Shown: positions 58,201 through 64,000 of the stretch, in pieces
How positions within the stretch are numbered: position 1 is the stretch's first letter
How the letters are laid out: each line of letters starts with the position of its first letter
NCBI RefSeq assembly: GCF_035083965.1
Contig: NC_089737.1
Coordinates: 16,469,529 to 16,533,528, forward strand
DNA length: 64,000 nt
Reading direction: 5' to 3'
Origin: Branchiostoma lanceolatum
Taxonomy: Eukaryota; Chordata; Leptocardii; Amphioxiformes; Branchiostomatidae
Made by a program: the position numbers and the translations under genes
Notes under the pieces: generated by a model
Seen by the model: only the letters and a program-made list of their open reading frames with translations
Databases searched by the model: none
What the model was told of the DNA's origin: nothing

Positions 58201-59833
58201 TTCAGTGCTGTAAGATGTGAAAGAGGTCTCATCCTTTGTTGTGAAAATGGCAGATGGCAGGGTTGCTAAGCAACTTGTTTTGATTTTGAATCTAAGTCAA
58301 GGCTATGTCAATGCTTGTCTGGGAGTTAGGCCAAAGCCTTTGTCTATAGTAGTGATGTATTAAAAAGCAAATTCCCCAACCCCCCAACTCAAGAACCTTT
58401 AAATGGATTGTAATGATATTAGGTATGTAGGGAAGACAAAGGTCATGGTCGATTTTGGACCCCCTGGTATGTGACCTTGGTACTGCAGCAGAACTTCTGT
58501 TTTTGTATGTTTTGACCTGGACGTGCATGGTATGGTCTTGATTTTTGTTTGTTTTGGAGTAAGCTGGAGCTTTTATTCAGTAGGAAATAGATCTTTGGGA
58601 GCTGATTTCATCCACGTGTTCTTTTTTGTAACCTGATCTCTCCCCCCCCCCCAGGCGTCGCTGCTCTTCACCAATGACGTGCTCCGCGGGGCGCTGGCGA
58701 ACGCGTACAAACAGAGCGGACTGAGCATGCTCAGGTAGGCTCGCTGAAATCAGTTTCCGTTCTGTACTTGAGTTGGGAAGTACAAGCTATATGATATGAT
58801 TTGATATATAATTTTTTTATATACAACCAATTACTATTCTGTTAGTATTTTGTTAGTATTATTATTGTCTGATTTGTTATTGTTATTAGTTACTACTATA
58901 ATTATATTATGAATTGTTAGATTTATGTTATTTTTGTTAATTTAAATGGGGGAAGACCTTGTATAAGCCACTATGGCTTTTTTTCTTCCCCCAGCACATG
59001 TTTTTGTTTTGTTCTATTATGTAAAATTGATTTTGATATGTGCGAATAAACCAAACCAAACCAAACCAAGCTACGGGTGATTGACTGATAGCTTTGACCA
59101 GGGCCTGCCACTACTCTGTCCTTAAAAGTTCCTCAATGTGCTCAAGTTGAGGGGAGACTTGCACTGACAGCTTAGTGGCCCTTCCTGACTTATGGGATCC
59201 ACAATTAGCTGACAATATGAATGTAGCTATTGTTCCTGTGGTCCATGTAGGCCTTCCAGTCCAGTAGCATGCAGGTTCAGGTTCAGCCTCTACACACTGG
59301 TGCCTTAGGCCACACCAATTTCATTTCTTGGTTAACGGATTTTTATTTTCAAAAAAAAAAAGAAAATTTGGAAAAAAAAATCATGAAAAAAGAAGGCTGG
59401 CCCTGCCTTCTGTTTTCATGAATATTTTTTTTCTAACATTTTTTTTTTCAAAATAAAAATCCGTTAACCAAGAAAATAAATTGGTGTGGCCTTAGGGTGG
59501 GATTTGAACCCCCAACCTCTTGGTTCATAATCCGGAAGAAGTGTTAGAAAGCCTCCAACAATTATGCCTTGTTTTGTGGTGTTGCTCACTTTTACTTATT
59601 TATCAATTCTGTTTGGCGTTGTTATGTAATGTTGTTTTTTGTTTAGTTGTTGTTTATTTTTCTTTGCTGTTGTTGTTTACTGTTGTTATTTACTGCATTC
59701 CAGACACGCCCCTCCCATCATCCTGCCCAGCCACATCCACCAATCAGTGAGCTCCAACCCGTCATGTGACTTCCTCTCCAACACCCACATGGGCGTGGTC
59801 GCCATGGAGAAGGAAGAGCCAACCACATCGTGA
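37243..59833 (+). CDS. YEATS2: YEATS domain-containing protein 2 (ATAC complex subunit)
   Basis: Twenty-four exons in phase: 37243-37333, 37602-37699, 38187-38276, 39960-40154, 40566-40705, 41130-41208, 41543-41625, 42193-42304, 46787-46831, 48110-49288, 50808-51002, 51511-51840, 52109-52282, 52510-53106, 53733-53937, 54644-55037, 55367-55443, 56268-56483, 56919-57023, 57289-57413, 57680-57781, 58060-58134, 58655-58734, 59704-59833; 1,638 residues. YEATS2 reads acylated histone H3 in the nuclear ATAC acetyltransferase complex. A basic acidic-mixed N-terminus and helical segment (1-93) precede the YEATS fold (about 190-315). A Ser-rich exon (312-704), Gln/Val/Pro-rich exons (705-1204) and a conserved C-terminal block follow. 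Exon 10 may end at 49285 or 49288. The ATG at 37243 has CCGCC before it (Kozak-like). Longer than the roughly 1,400 residues of vertebrate YEATS2. Confidence 0.93.
37345..37600 (+). pseudogene. Tandem copies of the intron-exon 2 junction of YEATS2
   Basis: The unit 'ggtctcac ... tttttcctgtgacatt ... gtaggtctcacatgtgtgttt' occurs three times (about 37345-37412, 37433-37500, 37531-37601). The middle one ends in CTCAG followed by 29 bases matching the start of exon 2 (37503-37531, with a few substitutions). It has an acceptor but no donor. Confidence 0.8.
38097..38186 (+). pseudogene. Partial copy of the start of YEATS2 exon 3
   Basis: ATCCACCAGGTGCGAGGCAT at 38123-38142 continuing to 38149 repeats the first part of exon 3 (one substitution), 66 bases before the real exon. 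The intron text GTTTATTTGTTTTTG is duplicated with it. The copy has lost its acceptor AG. Confidence 0.85.
38464..39754. mobile_element. Non-autonomous hAT-like transposon with perfect 8-bp target duplication
   Basis: Inverted ends CAGTGTTCTCGCCAGC and GCTGGCGAGAACACTG, flanked by identical GTTGTAAG at 38456-38463 and 39755-39762. Length 1,291 bp. Subterminal AATGACGGG and ACCCGTCA words recur near the right end. The end sequence is close to the element at 28632-29571, so both belong to one family. No transposase is seen. Inserted in YEATS2 intron 3. Confidence 0.9.
42330..42397. repeat. 34-bp tandem repeat, left of the large element
   Basis: Two units of a GGAGACCAGCAGGGCCTATA-type repeat continuing AACTTTGGTA. 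The array resumes at 46009 after the 3.6-kb element. Confidence 0.8.
42398..46008. mobile_element. 3.6-kb TA-flanked element made mostly of AAGAA/TTCTT arrays
   Basis: Ends CACTACTAAAAATGATTTGT and, read inversely, CACTGCCAAAAATACAATTT; TA flanks at 42396-42397 and 46009-46010. ATTCGTGGACAAA is shared near both ends. The left half has a directly duplicated unit of about 178 bp (42785-42962 and 42963-43140); the right half has about 82-bp units from 44520 to 45250. TA duplication and CACT ends fit a Tc1/mariner-like non-autonomous element. No transposase frame is seen in the 43260-44290 middle. Confidence 0.7.
44520..45250. repeat. 82-bp tandem repeats inside the large element
   Basis: Units repeat at exact 82-base steps around 44725, 44807, 44889 and 44971, each with GTAAGAAAACATTTCTTG-like, GCAAGAATTGTGCTCTTG, GTAAGAAAAGTATTCTTG and GAAGATTAATCTTAGAAG. 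Each unit is internally self-complementary. Confidence 0.9.
46009..46165. repeat. 34-bp tandem repeat, right of the large element
   Basis: Four to five units of GGTAGGAGACCAGCAGCATC-type text continuing TGTAAACTTT, the continuation of 42330-42397. Confidence 0.85.
46980..48070. repeat. Composite interspersed repeat in YEATS2 intron 9
   Basis: Left: CACTGATAAAAGGTAGTGGA, then CGAAACGTCTGACCGTTTCC, AGTTGCTTGACTACTG and a TTATTACCTGGATGCC word, shared with 30745 and, inverted, with 23051 and 40393. From 47164 to about 48070 another block begins and ends with near-inverted GTCATACCTTGG and CCCAGGTATGAC. The 166-residue open frame inside has no recognisable domain. Confidence 0.55.
48110..49288 (+). 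other. YEATS2 exon 10, Ser-rich repeat exon
   Basis: About 393 residues, the largest exon. After DELDRH-like text and two copies of PDLSVL, seven loose repeats of about 26 residues share [11 protein letters not shown] or variants ([18 protein letters not shown]). Then comes a charged segment ([20 protein letters not shown], a possible nuclear localisation region) and a [11 protein letters not shown] word like a sumoylation site. Probably disordered. A 244-residue open frame on the opposite strand is only a shadow. Confidence 0.75.
49405..50090. repeat. Octamer-rich satellite in YEATS2 intron 10
   Basis: Two to three units of about 250 bp with ATGCAAATTA, ATTTGCATAATTGGTATCTG, GATAATCCACTTTCCATAAA and TTGAGTCTGATAATG. 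The ATTTGCAT/ATGCAAAT words and layout resemble the arrays at 9003 and 12450, though the rest differs. Confidence 0.75.
50210..50430 (-). repeat. Dispersed repeat (GGATTGTAATGATATTTGG family), minus-strand copy
   Basis: Read inversely it has the GGATTACGATGATATTTGG word, the AAGGTCGATTTTGGGCCTCC word and a tail of CAGACAGACAGACACACAG. Same family as 6740-6990. Confidence 0.65.
50601..50766. mobile_element. Harbinger-like foldback MITE
   Basis: Ends GGCCACACCAATTTATTTTC and, inverted, GGCCACACAAATTTCATTTC, flanked by TTA on both sides (50598-50600, 50767-50769). Three-base TTA duplications and GG-starting ends fit PIF/Harbinger. It ends 41 bases before exon 11, inside the acceptor region of intron 10. 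Confidence 0.85.
51340..51435 (+). repeat. Dispersed repeat copy in YEATS2 intron 11
   Basis: GCTATTTGGTATGTGGGTAG and GATTTTGGGCCCTCTAGCGG match the family at 6740-6990. Further copies lie at 51930-52075 and 58390-58545. Confidence 0.6.
54280..54500 (-). mobile_element. tRNA-derived SINE-like repeat
   Basis: Read inversely, GGTTCTAGGTTGGAATCTCT resembles a tRNA B box. No intact cloverleaf. Lies in YEATS2 intron 15. Confidence 0.35.
55640..56261 (+). pseudogene. Four decayed copies of the YEATS2 intron-exon 18 junction
   Basis: Copies start near 55643, 55773, 56022 and 56153; the functional exon starts at 56268. Three have a C-rich tract and CCCCCAGTGCT (55643 has CCCCAAGTGTT). Each matches about 45 bases of exon 18 up to CAGCAGTTCTT, then shares non-exon text (ATAATGGTCCC). 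Two have a stop in or near the exon-like part. None has a donor. Confidence 0.88.
55874..55985. repeat. 112-bp near-perfect palindrome
   Basis: Arms 55874-55929 and 55930-55985 are complementary with one mismatched pair and no spacer (centre GGAATTCC). It sits between the second and third exon 18 pseudo-copies. Confidence 0.92.
56786..56830 (+). pseudogene. Partial copy of YEATS2 exon 19
   Basis: TTAATAG followed by ATGCACTGAAGAAGGATGAG and ACTACTGCAAGCTGTGA repeats the first 38 bases of exon 19 (real copy from 56919) with substitutions, and ends in an in-frame TGA. Confidence 0.85.
58138..58182 (+). pseudogene. Partial copy of the 3' edge of YEATS2 exon 22
   Basis: ACATGTTCTCACCTGTACTT and AAGAGATGGTTCTTAAGGTA directly after the real donor repeat the last 40 bases of exon 22 with its donor GT. 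Confidence 0.85.
58780..59075 (+). mobile_element. LINE-like 3' tail
   Basis: A hairpin GGGGGAAGACC...TTCTTCCCCC, then GTGCGAATAAACCAAACCAA as a short simple-repeat tail, is typical of the 3' end of L2/CR1-type LINEs. No coding part is left. In YEATS2 intron 23. Confidence 0.5.
59240..59560 (-). mobile_element. tRNA-derived SINE-like repeat, host of a MITE
   Basis: Read inversely, AACCAAGAGGTTGGGGGTTC continuing AAATCCCACCC matches a tRNA B box. The Harbinger-like MITE at 59308-59491 is inserted in it. Confidence 0.45.
59308..59491. mobile_element. Harbinger-like foldback MITE, second copy
   Basis: Ends GGCCACACCAATTTCATTTC and, inverted, GGCCACACCAATTTATTTTC, flanked by TTA (59305-59307, 59492-59494). 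The arms continue through TTGGTTAACGGATTTTTATT. Same family as 50601-50766. Confidence 0.87.
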
Positions 59834-61290
59834 GCTGGTAACCGTGGAGACGGTTACCATGGAGATGGCCACCGTGGAAACAGAACTACCTGGATATGTG
59901 GATAGAACACTGGATAGGACATCGGAGAAAAGTTTATATATATTATTATTGAATTTCTACAGTACAATGCATTTTCTTGGGAGTTTCCTTACCTTTGCGA
60001 GTTTTAGCTATCTGGATGGAGGATTCTTTGCTTTTCATACAATTGTACGGTATGACAGTAAATGTCATAGTCATACAATGTAGTTCCAACTGCCAACTTT
60101 ACAGGGTGCAGTAATGTCTTTCACTGCTAGGTGGAGCACCTAGTTTAGCTTGTAAAGTGTCCAAAAAATACATTTCCTCTTTACAACAAAACTTCTCTGG
60201 CCTGAAAGCTTAAGCAAGGAGAAAGCGAGTTGTCTCAACCATGCTGCTTCTTCTTATGGTAACATCTTATCAGAGCTCCTTATTTGCTAGTCTAATCCAG
60301 ACTAACTATGCTGGCTGGAAAATAGTAATAATTCAGCCGTGGTGACCATAGCTTATCATTTGCACGTTAACTAGCCGACTGCTGCCCACCCGTGTGTCAG
60401 GGAACCCCAGCAGTATAATCAAATACTGGATACAACTACTGCTACTTCTAAATACTGCTGGTGCACTCTCTGGGCGATTTGCTAACCTTACTTTGCCAAA
60501 TTCTACTATCCCTAACCCCTTTAGAATATCCTTGTGGAGGCTTATTTTTGCAGAAAACTACAATGAGTGACACACACACACTGAAATTTCTCTCTGTGAC
60601 GGTCTTTTTATTTCCAAAGACAAAACACATACAAAATTGGCATTATCAATACTCTAATCAATAAATAAGTAATAATCGATCGATAGACATCACGCTTTGT
60701 GGTGAGAAAACCATTCACAGTCGAAGTTGTAATAAGTTACTAGGAAATCCGTCTTGTTTAAGAATATTTGGTCTTAAAAATGTCTTACACACACTAAGGG
60801 ACTTGCAAAGCTTGTCTGCTAAAGCAACTGTGACACCCCCATTTTTTAAGTGTAATATTCCAAGTGCTGTCTTTAACAGGTGTTGGACAGTACCACTTAA
60901 GTAATATAGGGGTGTGCAGGCTGCAGTGAAAAGAAGCAGAAATAATTGGCAGTAGTGCAGACCAAGCTTAGCGAAGCAGGAATAGATGCAAAGGATCCCT
61001 TTTATTTTTTTTTTGCCAGTGCAAAATTTGTAAGTTGTTAATATAATTGTTGTTGTGAAATGTGATTGTAAAGAGGCTTATTTGTAAAAACTAGCATCGA
61101 CTAACAGTATTAAAATCCAGCTGGTTCCATAGAAATTTCCTGTGACATTAAATGCACAATATTCACAAAATTCCAGTCACAAATTATAGATAATAATATC
61201 ATTGCTCACATAAATTACTATTATATTTGTCCAATAAATTACCATATTGTCAACACTTCCTGATGATTGTGCAATTTCTCCCTACCTCGG
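59834..61290 (+). other. Probable YEATS2 3' UTR and downstream sequence
   Basis: No further exon is supported. AATAAA words at about 60660 and 61232 are candidate polyadenylation signals; neither can be chosen from sequence alone. Confidence 0.4.
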
Positions 61291-61425
61291 CTGTTCCCTT
61301 CTAGCACCTCCCTCCCTCTGGAAAAGGGATCCTGGTTGGAAAAACGTTCAATTGCATTGATGTGTTGCAAACATTGAGTGTTTGTAGATGTGAGGGAGGG
61401 AGCCGTTAGAAGGGACAGCCGGCGC
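61288..61425. repeat. Imperfect inverted repeat, arms about 30 bp
   Basis: CGGCTGTTCCCTTCTAGCAC...CCTCCCTC (61288-61318) is complemented by GAGGGAGGGAGCCGTTAGAA...CAGCCG (61391-61421), with a spacer of about 72 bases. Confidence 0.75.
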
Positions 61426-64000
61426 TACTCTACCATACCCGAGCTGTTCAACGATTCACTTCCGACAGTCGGCACCTCTCATCTACGATACACGCACAAT
61501 AATGTCACCCGTTTATACTGCCATCTCGGGTTTCTCACTCGACCTCTGCACTTTGACCTACCCAGAATCCCGAGAACTACATCGTTCTATCACCAGCTGA
61601 CCTTCAACAGGGATGTTTTTGTTAAGATCTGAAGTATTGTTTGACTTTCAAGTGTAAACTAAGTGCATTGTGGCAATTTACATGTAGGTCAAGGTTCAAG
61701 GTCAAAGCACGAAACCTAGATGGCAGTGAAACTTGACACCAGTACCCAAAATTCACCTCACTATTATATGACCTTCATTCAACCTTTTCATTTGACCTTG
61801 CACAGGCTGAGTTCTACGACCTTTGGTTATCCAAGATAGCTTTTTTCACATTTTCAACCAAGAAAGTCATATCAAAACAATCTGGCAGTTTTCGTCTGAC
61901 CAAACAGAAGACAGCAGTGTTGTGGTCTGTTGTACTCCATACAAGGAATGCACACCTAAAAGGCCCCGCTCTCGAGGTGGTGCCAAAAACGTCCAGGATA
62001 ACCAAAGCTTTGGAACTGGGCAGTTCTCCATAAGATCAGCTCCGCTTGAGAAGCGACCTTGAGAATAACCGCCTCACTCAGACCCTCCCTCTACCCTGTC
62101 CTGCCATCGACGCACACGACCTGACATCACCTCATCTCTATCACAATGTCGCTGAGTCGGCAATAAGCTAGATCACGGTTTGACGTGCTCATGCGCAGTG
62201 TGATGCACTGTGGGTAATATGATGTCAAAGTTGAAGGCTCATGGCCATTCTTATGAATTGCCAGAGGTCTTCAACTTTGACATATGACCCAGAATGTATC
62301 ACTGCACATGCTCACTTCAAATCATGAACTAGCCTATTGTAGCACCTACTAAGTGCTTAAGATTCAAGCCAGTTTAGGTAACCATGGTTACGGCTTAGTT
62401 GTTTCTCAACGATGGTAGGAAACTTTGTGACGGAGACACGACCTTGTCAGGTTCTACCACTAATCTCCAAGCAGATGTAATAAGTAAAGATCAAAACATC
62501 TTGTGACCGCACCATTTTATGATACACAATTCCCTCCCAGAAAAGCTAGGCAGTCAGGAAAATGTTTCGCTCTTCCCCCCAACATCTGCTTGGAGACGAC
62601 GACACCCACATTCACAAACCCTCCTCACTTTTCTCGACTGTCAGAAGCCGGACATCTACAAAGAACCGAAACTCAACGTCGTAGCAGACATTATCGGCTT
62701 AACAACACATACCAGCATACAGAACAGATTCCTACGTGTAACAGAAGCAAAGTGTCACCAAAATGGTTGAAGTTTCTAAGTAGTTTCTATCTGCTAACAA
62801 GAGAACTATCCTACATACGGTCACTGTGGGCTTCTGGCCAGTTCAAAGTTCAAGGGTGAAAAAATGATGTCAGATTTTCTCCACTTCTTTTGCTCCTCAA
62901 TTTGGTGCCGGAAATCCTCAAAAGATGGTCTCCAATTTTGTCATTTTTGGGCAATAAAATTCTGCCGCAATTTTCCAGGTTTTGGGTAATTTCATTGAAA
63001 ATCGCGGAACTCCAGAGAATATGATTTGTTAGTTCCAATGCAATCACTTCAAATTTAGTACAGAATCGATAGATTCTCAACAAATGGCACCAGAAGTTGT
63101 TTCCATCCGATGACATTATGACCTTGAAATTGCCTTCATCCCCAGTGACAGCCTGTAGTGTTTGCCTAACCTCTGACCTACAGCCTGAGGCGACCTATGA
63201 CCTGTGGAAAGGATGTGAGTTCTGTATGTTTTCCACTGGACATTTCTGTGCACGCTGCATCTGCGGAGGGGGTCGTCTCACAAGCTCATGCGCCATTTCT
63301 AAACAAAGTCTTTTTTCTAGGGGATGAGATTTATGTTTCTGTACAACTGTGTTTTTGTTCACCAAAGTCAATGTCAAGTTAACTTTCATTTGGAGTAAGG
63401 AAAGGGGACCAGGGTTAACCAAAGTATCAAAACCACTTCCCATCATACAGCACTTCTCTAGCATGAAGGGGAAAAAATGGCAGCGCCCATGGACGCACAC
63501 CTATCCAATACATATCGCAAACCTGTAATTAGCTTCATTTAGAAACAGCGTGAACTTGTGAGACTGCCCCCAGTATACGTCTCCCCCTAGGAATCGGACA
63601 GGAAAGGTCGATCACCGTTACAAGGTCGTTTCAGCTTGTTTAGACATGATTTTGATGCTTCAGTTTCTATTTGTCAGTTTTGATGCAGCACTTGAACTTT
63701 CAAGGTCACTCCCCTCCCCCAACTTGAGTAAACCTTTTTGTCAACATTTTGGAACTGATGCTGAAAACAACATCGTTAATAAAGATCTTTTAGAAAGGCA
63801 CTGGCCCGGCCAGAGAACCCAGACTTCCCTCAAAACAACTTGAATTTGCAGAAACCCTGAGTGACTTTACGTTTTTCTAGGCGCCCCCCTCCCCCTTTCA
63901 GAACTCGACCTCTACCAATCGACAATTGAAAGTGAATTGACAACAAGTCTCGTAATATCTAGTAATGATTGAAATGTCAAGTTTCCCCTCTACTTATGCG
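61426..64000. other. No recognised gene at the right end
   Basis: Open frames here are short and carry no known motif. An imperfect inverted repeat (62163-62337, GTGCTCATGCGCAGTG against CACTGCACATGCTCAC, with TTCAACTTTGACAT inside) and two inverted TCTCCAAGCAGATGT words (62466-62480 and 62582-62596) are visible; the latter word also occurs at 33970. Confidence 0.5.

Larger units (their letters stand above)
56268..59833 (+). other. YEATS2 conserved C-terminal region
   Basis: Exons 18 to 24. [20 protein letters not shown] begins the block. [19 protein letters not shown] has Cys-x2-Cys and His-x2-Cys pairs that could bind zinc. The helical end ([20 protein letters not shown] and onward) is where vertebrate YEATS2 has a histone-fold partner region for NC2beta; I infer the same role here. 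[10 protein letters not shown] is a sumoylation-like site. Stop TGA at 59831-59833. Confidence 0.7.

Noticed and set aside
61378-61632. 84-residue plus-strand frame
   Set aside because: No known motif, no splice or regulatory context, and it begins beside an inverted repeat.

Overview
This is a eukaryotic, multi-exon, repeat-rich window, most likely from a lancelet (Branchiostoma-like amphioxus) or another invertebrate deuterostome. I infer this from two animal genes with short exons and introns of 0.1-4.5 kb, a BAK-type apoptosis effector, a YEATS2 orthologue, and a dense mix of CR1/L2-like LINE, Penelope-like, hAT, Mutator-like, Harbinger-like and tRNA-SINE-like repeats. No rRNA, intact tRNA gene, operon or CRISPR array was seen.

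Three protein genes can be built exon by exon with consistent splice phases. (1) Minus strand, 15933 to 79: twelve exons encode at least 1,652 residues. They hold a dynamin-like GTPase domain ([16 protein letters not shown]), a long helical region, a complete Ser/Thr protein kinase domain, and a C-terminal tail of 101 uninterrupted 18-bp repeats read as collagen-like Gly-X-Y. The true N-terminus was not found. (2) Minus strand, 25036 to 21648: six exons encode a 331-residue BAK/BAX-like BCL2 protein with BH3, BH1, BH2 and a tail anchor, after a long His-rich and Gln/Glu-rich N-terminus. (3) Plus strand, 37243 to 59833: 24 exons encode a 1,638-residue YEATS2-like protein, the histone-acyl-lysine reader of the ATAC acetyltransferase complex.

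Layout: 0-16 kb is the GTPase-kinase gene, whose introns hold a LINE inside an ATTTGCAT-rich satellite and the same satellite in inverse orientation. 16-21.6 kb has no recognised gene and lies downstream of BAK. 21.6-25 kb is BAK. 25-36 kb is a transposon graveyard with a perfect 117-bp-TIR element, a hAT-like element and a head-to-head Penelope-like pair. 36-60 kb is YEATS2, with a 1.3-kb hAT-like element, a 3.6-kb TA-flanked AAGAA/TTCTT element and two Harbinger-like MITEs in introns. 60-64 kb has no recognised gene.

Two themes stand out. The first is the GTPase-kinase-collagen-like fusion, which I do not recognise as a named family. The second is a recurring local process that duplicates exon edges with their splice sites: BAK exon 5 on both sides, YEATS2 exons 2, 3, 19 and 22, and four decayed copies in front of exon 18. 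The BAK exon 1 donor also sits in a six-copy donor array.
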